From Fredinandcohnia onubensis (GTDB taxonomy: Bacteria > Bacillota > Bacilli > Bacillales > Bacillaceae_L), in assembly GCF_002734215.1 (NCBI RefSeq), contig NZ_NSEB01000011.1, forward strand, positions 248,001 to 312,000: DNA of 64,000 bases, in the 5' to 3' direction. This document shows, piece by piece, positions 44,621 through 53,950 of this stretch. Every line of letters starts with the position of its first letter. The first letter of the stretch is position 1. The translations under genes were made by a program, and so were the position numbers. Under the pieces are notes generated by a model. It was not told the origin of the DNA. It made no database searches and saw only the letters and a program-made list of their open reading frames with translations.

Positions 44621-44719
44621 ACCTGCATTTTCTTTTTATCTTATAACCTATTAAAACTAAATTAAGTGAAATCCTTTAATAAAAAATACTGTAAAATGCG
44701 AAAACTGTAAACCCAAATT

Positions 44720-44762
44720 ATAAAAAAACTCAAATTATCCTAAAGTCATGATAATTTGAGTT
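44720..44762 (-). terminator. terminator of ylaN
   Basis: AACTCAAATTATC (44727-44739) and GATAATTTGAGTT (44750-44762) form a 13-bp stem; on the minus strand it is followed by TTTTTTTATAA. Confidence 0.85.
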
Positions 44763-44780
44763 AATTTATCTATAAAATTC

Positions 44781-45062
44781 CTACTTTCGGGTAGAAGCTT
44801 CATGTAGAACGGATAATTCACGCTCAAGTTTTGAGATGAGCTCTTTACCTTCATTGCTCTCTATTAATCCCAATCTTACCGCAAAGTCTATTTCTCTGGA
44901 TAATCCGAACATTTGCGTATCCAGTACTTCTTCGTATAATGGGCATTGAGGCATTGTTAAATTATCCATTTGAACTTTGATAAGTTTTAATATTTTTTCA
45001 GCATCTGCTTGTAGTAAAGACAGTGCTTTTTCACGGTGATTCACCGAAATCTCTGAAGTCAA
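44781..45062 (-). CDS. ylaN: YlaN, iron-responsive Fur-partner protein
   Basis: 93-residue helical protein of the UPF0358 family. In S. aureus and B. subtilis YlaN has been linked to iron homeostasis through interaction with Fur. The conserved segment [21 protein letters not shown] and [14 protein letters not shown] are present. It lies before ftsW with its own terminator. In B. subtilis the glutaminase gene ylaM lies next door; it is absent here. Confidence 0.88.
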   Translation of the reverse strand: MTSEISVNHREKALSLLQADAEKILKLIKVQMDNLTMPQCPLYEEVLDTQMFGLSREIDFAVRLGLIESNEGKELISKLERELSVLHEASTRK

Positions 45063-45283
45063 TTCATAACCCCTCCGTTTGCGAAGCGATACCTAATCCT
45101 ATCTATAAATATTAACCTGTATACAGTAAAATTGCAAGAATAAATAGAAAAGACTAGTACTCTTATAAAAGGAACTAATTAACAATTAGGCATTTATAAG
45201 GTTTCACTCCAATAATAAAAGTGCTGATACTTCCTATTACGTTTCAAAACCTCTATAATATTTATGAAAGGAATGATTTATCG

Positions 45284-45775
45284 ATGATTATTATGATTGA
45301 AGGAAAGACTAAGTTTAACATTACACTTGATCCTAGTGTGTGGATTTTTGATGATCGTAGAGTAGATTTACTTACATATTTCGATTCAAATCAAAAAGTA
45401 GAAGAAGATTTAAGCGAATACACAAAGTCAGTTTCAAAGCATTGGGATAGAGAAATCCGCGAAGGTGCGATCTACCCTCCAACTCTTAAAACAGAAAAGA
45501 AATTTTTGAAAGAAAAAATTTTAACGGGTACATACGGTATTCCATTTGGTGATTTTATAAAAAATGCAGAACCATTAGAAGATGCTACAATTTTAAAAAT
45601 CGTACAAAAGGAACAAGAAACAACAATTCCACTTAGTGAAGCATATGATGCGATCCTTGGATTTTCAAATGTAGGTAAACCATTACGTGAAGATGGTCCT
45701 GTCCATTTTTATTTTGGCAATGGCTCAAACCGTGAGAACCCAATAAAGCATATAACTCGTTTTATCATTGAATAA
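45284..45775 (+). CDS. ylaL: YlaL-like conserved protein
   Basis: 163-residue soluble protein with no membrane segment or recognised catalytic motif, beginning MIIMIEGKTKFNITLDPSVWIFDDRR and ending with YFGNGSNRENPIKHITRFII. Context (between ylaN and ylaK, opposite strand) and start pattern point to YlaL, a bacillar protein of unknown function. ATG 45284 is used; AAAGGA is 11 bases upstream. The frame continues upstream to 45221 without a ribosome site. Confidence 0.72.
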   Translation: MIIMIEGKTKFNITLDPSVWIFDDRRVDLLTYFDSNQKVEEDLSEYTKSVSKHWDREIREGAIYPPTLKTEKKFLKEKILTGTYGIPFGDFIKNAEPLEDATILKIVQKEQETTIPLSEAYDAILGFSNVGKPLREDGPVHFYFGNGSNRENPIKHITRFIIE

Positions 45776-45784
45776 TGAAAATAG

Positions 45785-45832
45785 AGCCTGTCACTAACCC
45801 TTTAATCGAGGAAACATGACAGGCTTTTATTA
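45785..45832. terminator. terminator between ylaL and ylaK
   Basis: AGCCTGTCA (45785-45793) and TGACAGGCT (45817-45825) form a 9-bp stem with a long 23-base loop, followed by TTTTATTATTT on the plus strand. Confidence 0.6.
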
Positions 45833-45833
45833 T

Positions 45834-47162
45834 TTAAAGAATATCAGCAGCTAATTGGGCAAGGCCAGATCTTTCTCCCTTTACTAATCGAATATGCCCG
45901 CCTATTTTTTGGTCCTTAAACTTCTCTACCACATATGTTAAGCCATTATTGTATTCATCCAAATAGGGATGGTCAATTTGTTCAGTATCACCCATAAACA
46001 CGATTTTACTTTTTTCCCCTACTCTAGTGAGGATTGTTTTTACCTCATGCTTGGTTAAATTTTGAGCCTCATCAATAATGATAAACTGCTCAGGGATGCT
46101 TCTTCCTCGAATATAAGTCAAAGCCTCCACCTCAATCGAACCCATTCCAGCTAAAATGGCATCAAGTTCTCCTGGCTTTTTCGTATTAAACAAATATTCA
46201 AGATTATCATAAATTGGCTGCATCCACGGCCTCAGCTTTTCCTGCTTTTCTCCTGGTAAGAATCCGATGTCTTTACCAACTGGTACGATTGGACGCGCGA
46301 CTAAAAGCTTTTTATACTTGCCCATATCCTCTGTCTGCATCAAACCAGCCGCAAGGGCCAACAAGGTTTTTCCTGTACCGGCCTTGCCTATTAAAGTCAC
46401 CAATGGAATATCATCTCTTAATAACAGCTCAAACGCCATTGTTTGCTGTACATTTCTAGGTTTAATGCCCCAAATATGATCCTGTTTAAAATTAAGCTTT
46501 CTAACGACTTTGCCTGTCTTATCGACGATTCCAATAGCAGATGAGGAACCTCCAAGGGCATCTTTTAATAAGATAAATTGATTTGGATAAAATGGGTGGT
46601 TAACTAACTCTGTAACGTGAAGCTCCCCTTTTTCATAAAAAAGGTCAAGTAGGTTACGGTTTATATAAATCTCGAGGAACCCCGAGTATATATGATCAAC
46701 CTCAACGACACGGTCATTCAGAAAATCTTCAGATTGTAATCCTAATGCATCTGCCTTCACACGAACCAGTGCATCTTTACTAACTAAAATGACCTGTTTC
46801 CCATTTTCTTTTTCTTGTTCTTCTAATGAGAGATTTTTGGCAACAGCCAAAATGCGATTATCATTTGTTTTTTCAACAAAGATATCTTGTAATTCATGAA
46901 AGGATCTGTGGTTTAATTCAATCCTTAAGCTACCACCCGTTTCAAGCTGTATTTTTTCGTGGAGCTTCCCTGTTTTTCGCAAGTTATCAATGAGTTTTGA
47001 AACTTGCCTTGCATTTCTACCTATTTCATCCATATAACGTTTTTTTGAGTCTACCTCTTCTAACACAACCGCTGGTATAACAACCTCATTATCTTTAAAT
47101 GAATATATTGCTCTGGGATCTTGCAGTAATACATTCGTGTCTAATACATAAATTTTCCCCAA
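45834..47162 (-). CDS. ylaK: PhoH2-family PIN-ATPase YlaK
   Basis: 442-residue fusion of an N-terminal PIN-type RNase domain (about 1-135, VLDTNVLLQDP with the first acidic residue) and a C-terminal PhoH ATPase (about 235-442) with Walker A GKAGTGKT at 259-266 and Walker B FIIIDEAQNLT. PhoH2 proteins act as RNA helicase/ribonucleases in other bacteria; this is the inferred role. The start is a TTG at 47162, seven bases after GGAGG; the GTG at 47168 overlaps the site. It is on the strand opposite to ylaJ. Confidence 0.92.
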   Translation of the reverse strand: MGKIYVLDTNVLLQDPRAIYSFKDNEVVIPAVVLEEVDSKKRYMDEIGRNARQVSKLIDNLRKTGKLHEKIQLETGGSLRIELNHRSFHELQDIFVEKTNDNRILAVAKNLSLEEQEKENGKQVILVSKDALVRVKADALGLQSEDFLNDRVVEVDHIYSGFLEIYINRNLLDLFYEKGELHVTELVNHPFYPNQFILLKDALGGSSSAIGIVDKTGKVVRKLNFKQDHIWGIKPRNVQQTMAFELLLRDDIPLVTLIGKAGTGKTLLALAAGLMQTEDMGKYKKLLVARPIVPVGKDIGFLPGEKQEKLRPWMQPIYDNLEYLFNTKKPGELDAILAGMGSIEVEALTYIRGRSIPEQFIIIDEAQNLTKHEVKTILTRVGEKSKIVFMGDTEQIDHPYLDEYNNGLTYVVEKFKDQKIGGHIRLVKGERSGLAQLAADIL

Positions 47163-47379
47163 AATCACGCCTCCTACTCAAGTCGGTTTCATTTTTTGTT
47201 TTAGGAGTGAAACAGGTTATCCATTCGAGTGAGAATTTTTTATTTTATTATATTAGCCAATCCTCTTTTTGTTCGTATAAGGACGACCTTTGATAAAAAT
47301 ATATGTCTGAATGCATAAAGATAGAAGAATAATTGAACAATAAAAAAAGAAAACACATTGAGCGATAGGAGGCAAAACG

Positions 47380-47979
47380 GTGAGATATATTAATATCCTT
47401 CTGTTCTTAACTATAATTTTTATTATTTCTGGTTGCGGTACAACAAATAATGCTGGAGAAAATGAGAAAGATACGCGTGTAAAAGTTCAAAATTCAGTTG
47501 AAAATCATGTTGACAGAAAAACAGGACAAGAAATCGCGAGTCATCTTGTCGAACTTGCGAGTAGTGTCCCGAATGTAAATGATGCAACCGCCGTTGTTCT
47601 TGGGAAGTATGCAATAGTTGGAATTGATGTGAATGCAAAATTAGAACGGTCAAGAGTACAAACGATTAAGTACTCGGTTGCTGAAAGTCTGCAGCATGAC
47701 CCTCATGGAGCAAATGCAATTGTAATTGCTGACGCTGATACGTATGAGCGTCTAAAACAAATGAGAAAGCAAATTGAAGATGGACGACCTGTTACAGGTA
47801 TTTTGGACGAATTGGCCCAGATTGTCGGCAGATTAGTCCCTGACATTCCAAGCGATTTAATTGATAATAACAATACAGAACCAACGAAAACCAATGATAA
47901 CCAGCTTAAACAAGGAGAACAACAGAAATTTGATAAAGAGCAGGAAGATCAGTCCAATAATAAAATGGGTAATAAATAA
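47380..47979 (+). CDS. ylaJ: YhcN/YlaJ-family sporulation lipoprotein
   Basis: 199-residue lipoprotein: a signal peptide ending in the lipobox IISGC (Cys19), then the YhcN/YlaJ domain (about 60-150) with VPNVNDATAVVLGKYAIVGIDV, then a hydrophilic tail full of Gln, Asn, Lys and Glu. Family members are forespore-expressed proteins of the inner spore membrane affecting germination. The start is GTG at 47380, seven bases after ATAGGAGG. The 217-base interval to divergent ylaK shows no clear consensus promoter. Confidence 0.88.
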   Translation: MRYINILLFLTIIFIISGCGTTNNAGENEKDTRVKVQNSVENHVDRKTGQEIASHLVELASSVPNVNDATAVVLGKYAIVGIDVNAKLERSRVQTIKYSVAESLQHDPHGANAIVIADADTYERLKQMRKQIEDGRPVTGILDELAQIVGRLVPDIPSDLIDNNNTEPTKTNDNQLKQGEQQKFDKEQEDQSNNKMGNK

Positions 47980-47988
47980 AAGATATTG

Positions 47989-48028
47989 CAGCACGAGAAG
48001 ATGGTTTCTCGTGCTGATTTTATTTTTG
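47989..48028 (+). terminator. terminator of ylaJ
   Basis: CAGCACGAGAA (47989-47999) and TTCTCGTGCTG (48006-48016) form a stem followed by ATTTTATTTTT. Confidence 0.85.
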
Positions 48029-48110
48029 AGTATTTGTACTAAGTTTTTGTGATGATAAAGGACTAATAGCGTGAAATAAGTGAAAGTCGGTTTTGCTTTC
48101 ATTAAGGTTA

Positions 48111-48578
48111 TGAAGGACTTTACGCAAGTGTCTGGGCTGCGTGCGGGACTTCATCTATCCTATGAAGGACTTTACGCACCTGTCTATGCTTCGTGCGGGA
48201 CTTCATCCATCCTCGGAAGGACTTTACGCAAGTGCCTGTGCTTCGTGCGGGACTTCATCTACCCTATGAAGTACTTTACGCACACGTCTATGCTTCGTGC
48301 GGGACTTCATCCACCCTATGAACGACTTTACGAACCTGCCTGATCTTCATTCGGGACTTCATCCTCCCCATGAAGGACTTTACGAACCTGCCTGAGCTTC
48401 GTGCGGGACTTCATCCACCCCCTTAAGGACTTTACTCACCTGACTGAGCTTGATACGGGACTTCATCCACCCTATGAAGGACTTTACTCACCCGACTGAG
48501 TTTCATGCGGGACTTCATCCACCCTATGAACGACTTTACGCACTGTCTGTGCTCCGTACGGGACTTCATCCACCCTAT
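48111..48578. repeat. minisatellite: nine tandem units of exactly 52 bp
   Basis: Units begin (TGAAGGACTTTA or variant) at 48111, 48163, 48215, 48267, 48319, 48371, 48423, 48475 and 48527, a constant 52-bp step. Each holds CTTTACGCAC, about 14 variable bases, GTGCGGGACTTCATCC and ACCCTA. Two stems are possible: CTTCAT/ATGAAG across the unit junction and CGCA/TGCG inside; unit 5 has CGAA/TTCG, a paired change. The plus-strand open frame over the first units is only a by-product. This array fills the gap between ylaJ and ylaI. Confidence 0.9.
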
Positions 48579-48660
48579 TGAAATCCATGATTCAATGTGG
48601 GTTTCCCCTCACCCCTGTTACAACTGACTAAAATAAAAAACTTCCTAAAAAAGACAAACT

Positions 48661-48690
48661 TTGTCAGAAAAGTGTGGGTTGTTGTATAAT
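48661..48690 (+). promoter_or_regulatory. sigma-A promoter of ylaI
   Basis: TTGTCA (48661-48666) and TATAAT (48685-48690) with an 18-base spacer, 41 bases before the ylaI start codon. Confidence 0.65.
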
Positions 48691-48731
48691 GGGAAAAAAG
48701 ATACTTGATAATACTAGAGGGGTTCATAAAA

Positions 48732-48935
48732 ATGAAAGTAAAATGTGTAATTTGTGATAAAATCGAAGACATCGAGGATGAATCAAGCCAAGCTAAACGT
48801 TTGAGAAATCGACCAATCCATACATATATGTGCCAAGAATGCCATGAGCGCATTGAAACAAGAACAAAAGAACGTATTGCAACAAATAAATTCAAGCTAT
48901 ACCGAAAAAAGAAAACAGACGATGATTGGTGGTAA
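48732..48935 (+). CDS. ylaI: zinc-ribbon protein YlaI (DUF2197)
   Basis: 67-residue basic protein with two CxxC pairs, CVIC near residues 5-8 and CQEC near 35-38, forming a probable zinc ribbon; the C-terminus is Lys/Arg-rich and ends in DDDWW. The family (DUF2197) is found across bacilli without a known function. ATG 48732 follows AGAGGGG by nine bases; the longer frame from 48705 lacks a ribosome site. Confidence 0.9.
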   Translation: MKVKCVICDKIEDIEDESSQAKRLRNRPIHTYMCQECHERIETRTKERIATNKFKLYRKKKTDDDWW

Positions 48936-48968
48936 TTCATAATTCGGATTGCACCTGTTTATTGGGGT

Positions 48969-48990
48969 GACTGGCGCCCGAAGCTAGATA
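48969..48990 (+). repeat. weak solo end of the dispersed hairpin repeat
   Basis: GACTGGCGCCCGAAGCTAGATA recalls the GGCTAGGCGC....GCTAGACA end found at 17493 and 24069, but with several changes. It stands just before a terminator. Confidence 0.3.
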
Positions 48991-48995
48991 TAAAT

Positions 48996-49025
48996 AAAGG
49001 CCGAGCATATCCGCTCGGCCTTTTG
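48996..49025. terminator. bidirectional terminator between ylaI and the typA operon
   Basis: AAAGGCCGAGC and GCTCGGCCTTTT form a GC-rich 11-bp stem with a six-base loop. Confidence 0.85.
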
Positions 49026-49027
49026 TT

Positions 49028-49312
49028 TTATTCGTAGTTCTGATATCTATCAGGATGTTGCTGAATTTGGTCGTGCATGATGTCGATTAATTCAATCGGA
49101 AACCTTGCACTTTTTGCTTCCCCATCAATTGTATACTTCACAAAGTACATAACATCATCTTTTTCAATTTTGATATCCTTTAGTTTAAACTCATTCACTA
49201 AAATATCCTCAAAAAGATCGTACGTTTCCTTTGCGGCTTTATCATCAGGTCTTGCCTCAGCCACAACTTTAATCGTTAACCAATTATAGATTGCATCCTG
49301 CAAGGATTTCAT
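49028..49312 (-). CDS. small conserved protein of unknown function
   Basis: 94-residue acidic soluble protein starting MKSLQDAIYNWLTIKVVAEARPDD; a helical N-terminus is followed by beta-like KIEKDDVMYFVKYTIDGE and a C-terminal helix. No motif or family with a known function is recognised. It lies 17 bases after ylaH and so is probably the last gene of the typA-ylaH transcript. An AAGGGGGC site precedes the ATG. Confidence 0.72.
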   Translation of the reverse strand: MKSLQDAIYNWLTIKVVAEARPDDKAAKETYDLFEDILVNEFKLKDIKIEKDDVMYFVKYTIDGEAKSARFPIELIDIMHDQIQQHPDRYQNYE

Positions 49313-49329
49313 TAAATTGCCCCCTTATC

Positions 49330-49635
49330 TTACGCTTCACTTTTCTTTGATTGGTGAAGTCGGATTTTATAAATGATTAAAATAAGAGCGGCAATCCCCA
49401 ATCCTTCTGCTATTGGTAGGAATGCACCTAAAAACGTTAAAATTGTACACCCTAAGGCAAGAAATAAATAAATCACAATATTTTTTAACAATGGCAACTT
49501 CTTTGCAAAACCTAACTTAAAGACAATAATTGTCAAAAGCAAGATCACAATGTATAACATATTTGAACCGACACTTGGAGTTGTCGAACTATAGATTGTT
49601 TTTGCAACTGGCCACATATGTTCGTATACATCCAT
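49330..49635 (-). CDS. ylaH: YlaH-like membrane protein
   Basis: 101-residue protein with three predicted membrane helices (about 23-42, 50-70 and 74-90), short loops and a basic C-terminal tail. Position directly behind typA and size match YlaH of B. subtilis (about 105 residues), whose function is unknown. GAAGGAGGGG precedes the ATG. Confidence 0.85.
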   Translation of the reverse strand: MDVYEHMWPVAKTIYSSTTPSVGSNMLYIVILLLTIIVFKLGFAKKLPLLKNIVIYLFLALGCTILTFLGAFLPIAEGLGIAALILIIYKIRLHQSKKSEA

Positions 49636-49699
49636 TCATACCCCTCCTTCTCACACTTTCCTAACATAAAAGTATCAGAAAGGGACAAGGTTCACAACA

Positions 49700-51541
49700 T
49701 TATTGATTCACTTCAGCAAGTTTTTTTCGTTTTGCTGATTTTTCACGTTCATTCTTATCAAGAACTTTCTTACGTAAACGGATGGATTCTGGTGTTACCT
49801 CACAGTACTCATCATCGTTTAGGTATTCAAGTGATTCTTCTAATGACATGATGCGAGGCTTCTTCATAGTTGTTGTTTGGTCTTTGTTCGCTGAACGCAT
49901 GTTTGTCATTTGTTTCATTTTCACGATATTAACGGTTAAGTCATTTTCACGAGTGTGTTCACCAACAATCATACCTTCATAAACTTCTGTACCTGGTTCA
50001 ACGAAGATAGTTCCACGGTCTTCAACACCCATAATACCGTATTGAGAAGCTTTTCCTGATTCCATTGAAACAAGAACCCCTTGTCTACGTCCACCAACAT
50101 TACCCGATGCCATTGGTTTGTAGCTATCGAAGGTATGATTCAAAATACCAAATCCTCTTGTTAAAGTTAAGAATTCAGTTGTGTATCCAATTAGACCACG
50201 TGCAGGCACCATAAAGATGAGTCGTACTTGACCATTACCATTGTTGATCATGTCTAACATTTCGCCTTTACGAGCTCCAATCGACTCCATAATGGAACCA
50301 GTGTGCTCTTCAGGTACATCGATTTGAACACGCTCAACTGGCTCACAACGAACGCCATCAATTTCTCTTACAATAACTTCTGGCTTCGAAACCTGAAGCT
50401 CATATCCTTCACGGCGCATATTTTCAATTAAAATTGATAAGTGCAACTCTCCACGACCAGAAACAACCCATGCATCTGGTGAATCAGTGTTCTCAACTCG
50501 TAAGCTTACATCTGTTTGAAGCTGTGAACGCAAGCGCTCTTCAATTTTACGAGAAGTTATATATTTCCCTTCACGTCCAGCAAAAGGACTATTGTTAACT
50601 AAAAACGTCATTTGTAGAGTTGGTTCGTCAATATGAAGGATTGGTAAAGCATCTTGGTGTTCAATTGGACATACTGTTTCACCAACATTGATATCTTCCA
50701 TACCAGAAACCGCAACGAGATCTCCTGCTTTTGCTTCCTGGATTTCAATACGTTTTAAGCCTGAGAAACCAAATATCTTTGTCACACGGAATTGTTTAAC
50801 ACTTCCATCTAATTTCATTAAGGCAACTTGCTGTCCTACGTGCATGGTTCCTCTGAATACACGGCCAATTCCAATTCTACCTACATAATCATTATAATCA
50901 AGCAATGCTACTTGGAATTGTAGTGGTTCTTCACTATTATCAACTGGAGCAGGAATGTTTTCGATGATACAGTTGAATAATGCTTCCATATTTTCATCTT
51001 GTTGATGTGGATCTCTACTTGCAGTTCCATTTATAGCTGAAGCATACACAACTGGGAATTCTAATTGTTCCTCAGAAGCGTCAAGTTCGATAAATAAGTC
51101 AATTACTTCATCTACTACTTCTTCTGGTCGAGCAAAGTCACGGTCAATTTTATTAACAACTACGATAGGTGTAAGATTTTGTTCCAATGCTTTTTTCAAT
51201 ACAAAACGAGTTTGTGGCATACAGCCTTCATAAGCATCAACAACTAATAATACTCCATCAACCATTTTCATAATACGCTCAACTTCTCCACCGAAGTCAG
51301 CGTGTCCAGGTGTATCCATGATATTAATTCGTGTATCTTTATAATTAATTGCCGTATTTTTGGCGAGAATGGTGATACCACGTTCACGTTCTATGTCATT
51401 TGAATCCATCGCACGTTCTTCTACATGCTCATTTGTACGGAATGTTCCTGATTGGTGAAGCATTGTATCAACCAGTGTTGTTTTACCATGGTCTACGTGA
51501 GCGATAATTGCTATATTTCGTAAATCATTTCGTATAGTCAC
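49700..51541 (-). CDS. typA: ribosome-associated GTPase TypA/BipA
   Basis: Translational GTPase related to EF-G that helps ribosome assembly and stress or cold growth. The 613-residue protein has the G domain (G1 [10 protein letters not shown]3 DTPGHADF, G4 NKIDR), a beta-barrel domain II, EF-G-like domains III and V, and the BipA-specific C-terminal domain starting near 480. The start is GTG at 51541 after AGGAGATG. It heads the typA-ylaH transcript, corresponding to ylaG. Confidence 0.96.
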   Translation of the reverse strand: MTIRNDLRNIAIIAHVDHGKTTLVDTMLHQSGTFRTNEHVEERAMDSNDIERERGITILAKNTAINYKDTRINIMDTPGHADFGGEVERIMKMVDGVLLVVDAYEGCMPQTRFVLKKALEQNLTPIVVVNKIDRDFARPEEVVDEVIDLFIELDASEEQLEFPVVYASAINGTASRDPHQQDENMEALFNCIIENIPAPVDNSEEPLQFQVALLDYNDYVGRIGIGRVFRGTMHVGQQVALMKLDGSVKQFRVTKIFGFSGLKRIEIQEAKAGDLVAVSGMEDINVGETVCPIEHQDALPILHIDEPTLQMTFLVNNSPFAGREGKYITSRKIEERLRSQLQTDVSLRVENTDSPDAWVVSGRGELHLSILIENMRREGYELQVSKPEVIVREIDGVRCEPVERVQIDVPEEHTGSIMESIGARKGEMLDMINNGNGQVRLIFMVPARGLIGYTTEFLTLTRGFGILNHTFDSYKPMASGNVGGRRQGVLVSMESGKASQYGIMGVEDRGTIFVEPGTEVYEGMIVGEHTRENDLTVNIVKMKQMTNMRSANKDQTTTMKKPRIMSLEESLEYLNDDEYCEVTPESIRLRKKVLDKNEREKSAKRKKLAEVNQ

Positions 51542-51692
51542 TATTTACACATCTCCTAGTATCAATTTAAGGATAAATTAATTTTTACATTTTTTTACTT
51601 TCGAAAAGAACCGGAACTAAAACATTATATACCAAACAGTAGAAATAATACACATTTATCTGTAAAATAAATTATGGAAAGGGGCCCATACT

Positions 51693-51878
51693 ATGAAAAA
51701 CGTAAATTTGCCAATGCTCTTGTTCGCGATTGCAACTGCAGTTTGCATAATGTTAATTGGAGTATCAATTGCTGAAAGAAGTCTGTTAGGTATTATTCTG
51801 TCTATTATTGCTGTAATTATTGTGACAGGTTTAGGATTTACCACAAAGAAAAAAATGCGTGAGAATGGCAGAATCTAA
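51693..51878 (+). CDS. ylaF: small membrane protein YlaF (DUF5325)
   Basis: 61 residues forming two membrane helices (about 7-25 and 30-49) and a short basic tail (TTKKKMRENGRI). Place beside typA and sequence pattern match YlaF of bacilli. Its stop codon lies inside the downstream terminator hairpin. AAAGGGGCCC precedes the ATG. Function unknown. Confidence 0.85.
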   Translation: MKNVNLPMLLFAIATAVCIMLIGVSIAERSLLGIILSIIAVIIVTGLGFTTKKKMRENGRI

Positions 51879-51900
51879 ATTCTGCTTTCCTCACGCTTTA
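51857..51900 (+). terminator. terminator of ylaF overlapping its 3' end
   Basis: GCGTGAG.....GCAGAAT and ATTCTGC....CTCACGC pair around CTAA, followed by TTTATTTTGATTTT. The upstream arm codes for the last residues of ylaF. Confidence 0.75.
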
Positions 51901-51908
51901 TTTTGATT

Positions 51909-52703
51909 TTATTTCCTTTTTAAAAATTGGGTAAAGATTTCTTTATGTAAATTCGGTCTTGCAACAAATACACTGTTTTCCTTTAAGAAGTTTAATGGCT
52001 CTCCATCAAGTGTTGTTACGACCCCACCTACTTCATTTAAAAGAACAACCCCAGCTGCAAAATCCCAAGGTGATAAACGCATTGTAATGTAGACATCAAT
52101 TCTGCCAGTCACAACATAAGCCAGCTCCAGTGCTGCTGAGCCATAAGAACGAGTGCCACGAACAGCATTGACAATCGGTATCAAAATTTTAGGATCAATT
52201 CGTTTATTTTCGGTTACCCATGTTGCATTTATGGCAACAATTGCTTTTTCCAGAGGGACTTCCCCTAACGGTTCAATTTTTGTGGCGTTAAAATACGCAC
52301 CATGGCCTCTACGTGCATGATATAGCTCATCATGTACAACATCATAAATAAGGCCAATTTGCCCCACTCCATCTTCATATACTGCAACCGAAATGACAAA
52401 ATTACGTTGTTGATGAATAAAATTCATTGTACCGTCAATCGGATCGATAATCCAAGTGATGCCATTTAAGGATTGGAGCTTATCTCCAAAGCCTTCCTCC
52501 CCAAGAATTTGGTGAGACGGAAATGTCTCATGAATCTTTCCAATAAAAAATTGTTCTGTTTCCTTATCCATGTTAGTCACGAGGTCATCTGGGTTTGATT
52601 TTGATTCAACTACAAGCTTTGTTTTAAAAGAATCCCGAATTCGCTCCCCCGCCTCTTTTATCCAATGTTTTGCATATTTATCTATTTCGTCCCAATTTAC
52701 CAT
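51909..52703 (-). CDS. yktC: inositol monophosphatase family protein (YktC)
   Basis: 264-residue metal-dependent phosphatase of the IMPase/FBPase superfamily; it removes phosphate from inositol-1-phosphate or related sugar phosphates, and the natural substrate in bacilli is uncertain. Metal-binding motifs: GEEGF near residues 70-74, DPIDGTMNF near 89-97 and SPWDFAAG near 207-214. It corresponds to YktC of B. subtilis by context with yktB and yktA. Confidence 0.88.
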   Translation of the reverse strand: MVNWDEIDKYAKHWIKEAGERIRDSFKTKLVVESKSNPDDLVTNMDKETEQFFIGKIHETFPSHQILGEEGFGDKLQSLNGITWIIDPIDGTMNFIHQQRNFVISVAVYEDGVGQIGLIYDVVHDELYHARRGHGAYFNATKIEPLGEVPLEKAIVAINATWVTENKRIDPKILIPIVNAVRGTRSYGSAALELAYVVTGRIDVYITMRLSPWDFAAGVVLLNEVGGVVTTLDGEPLNFLKENSVFVARPNLHKEIFTQFLKRK

Positions 52704-52797
52704 ATCAGTACCTCACTTTTTTCATCTCAAAGGATAGTATGTGCTATGTATCTTTCTTTAAAAGCATACTTTACTTATTTATGGACATGCAAGCAAT

Positions 52798-52828
52798 AAG
52801 GAAAGCGAACCATCTCAGGTTCGCTTTC
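52798..52828 (-). terminator. terminator of the 62-residue gene
   Basis: GAAAGCGAACC (52801-52811) and GGTTCGCTTTC (52818-52828) form an 11-bp stem; the minus strand goes on to CTTATTGC, so the T-run is weak. Confidence 0.6.
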
Positions 52829-52836
52829 GCACCTTT

Positions 52837-53025
52837 TTATACTTCAATTTTAATCATTTCTTGGCTTAATTTTTGTAATTTCTTTTTACATTCTGCTTTT
52901 TTCTCTTCATCTTTTTCAATCATCGCATCATAAAGGGTTGCCAATTCATAATCTACTTCTAAACGTAACACAGCCAAGCGTTTTTCTCCGTCTTTTCGCT
53001 TTAAGTCATTTATCACTTGTTTCAA
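52837..53025 (-). CDS. small helical protein of unknown function (possibly YkzI)
   Basis: 62 residues, almost entirely charged helix (LKRKDGEKRLAVLRLEVDYEL and EKDEEKKAECKKKLQKLSQEM). Position between yktC and yktB suggests YkzI of B. subtilis, but I am not certain of that protein's sequence. The start is TTG at 53025, eight bases after AAAGGGG; a GTG at 53034 overlaps the site. Confidence 0.65.
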   Translation of the reverse strand: MKQVINDLKRKDGEKRLAVLRLEVDYELATLYDAMIEKDEEKKAECKKKLQKLSQEMIKIEV

Positions 53026-53237
53026 TTTCCGCACCCCTTTCCACTATTTCGATCTTCCACTTTCCCATATTGACTAATTCTGCTAGTTACTTTTATCTTA
53101 TGAAAAAACTAGAGCATTGTAACAAATATGTGCGTATACCTAGTTAAGCTTTAAGTTCAATTTTCGAGCATGCTAGTTTAGCTTTTTAAATGTTTTTGCT
53201 AAAATATAAGAAGGAATATCATTAGGAGGAAAATTCA

Positions 53238-53873
53238 ATGGCTTTTACAGGGTTTACAAAAGAAGACTTTAATGTGTTTACAATAGATGGACTTGAAGAC
53301 CGCATGGATGCACTAATTAAACATGTTCGACCAAAACTAGAGGAGTTAGGGAATCATTTTGCCCCTACACTCTCGAGTCTCTCAGGAGATGAAATGTTTG
53401 CTCATGTTGCAAAACATGCAAGAAGGACGATTAATCCACCTAAAGATACTTGGGTAGCTTTTGCAAATAATAAGCGTGGGTATAAAATGCTGCCTCATTT
53501 TCAAATCGGATTATGGAATACACATCTAATTGTTTGGTTTGCTGTCATTTATGAGGCACCTATCAAGGCCGAATTTGGTCATGTATTAATGGAGCACTCG
53601 AAAAAAATTAGAGAAAGTGTCCCGAACCATTTTGTATGGTCAGTCGATCACACAAAACCAGAAACTCTTATACATCAGGAGTTGAGCGAACAAGAACTTG
53701 AATCAATGTTCACAAGACTACAAACTGTTAAAAAGGCTGAAATCCTATGTGGAATTAACATTCCTCGAGACGAAGTGGTTGATATGAACGCTGAAGAATT
53801 AGCACGAGTAATTGATGGAACTTTCAGAAAGTTACTTCCATTATACCAGTTAGCGCAAGAAAGTTCAAAGTAA
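53238..53873 (+). CDS. yktB: DUF1054/UPF0637 protein YktB
   Basis: 211-residue soluble protein of the UPF0637 family. The start MAFTGFTKEDFNVFTIDGLEDRM and the WVAFANNKRGYKMLPHFQIG block are typical. Function unknown; it lies between yktC and yktA as in B. subtilis, on the opposite strand to both. AGGAGGAAAATTCA precedes the ATG. Confidence 0.92.
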   Translation: MAFTGFTKEDFNVFTIDGLEDRMDALIKHVRPKLEELGNHFAPTLSSLSGDEMFAHVAKHARRTINPPKDTWVAFANNKRGYKMLPHFQIGLWNTHLIVWFAVIYEAPIKAEFGHVLMEHSKKIRESVPNHFVWSVDHTKPETLIHQELSEQELESMFTRLQTVKKAEILCGINIPRDEVVDMNAEELARVIDGTFRKLLPLYQLAQESSK

Positions 53874-53913
53874 GTTTCAAAAAGGAATTCAGTTTTCGAC
53901 AAGCTTACATGAC

Positions 53914-53949
53914 AAAAAGGATGTCTTATTTTAAAAGACATCCTTTTTG
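53914..53949. terminator. bidirectional terminator between yktB and yktA
   Basis: AAAAAGGATGTCTT and AAGACATCCTTTTT pair around a short AT-rich loop. Confidence 0.85.
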
Positions 53950-53950
53950 T

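Noticed and set aside
45063-45283. The ylaM-type glutaminase gene expected between ylaN and ylaL
   Set aside because: The interval is too short and has no coding frame; the gene is absent at this place.
48080-48343. 87-codon plus-strand open frame over the first repeat units
   Set aside because: A 52-bp unit is not a multiple of three, so the frame shifts every unit; there is no ribosome site and the frame ends inside the array.
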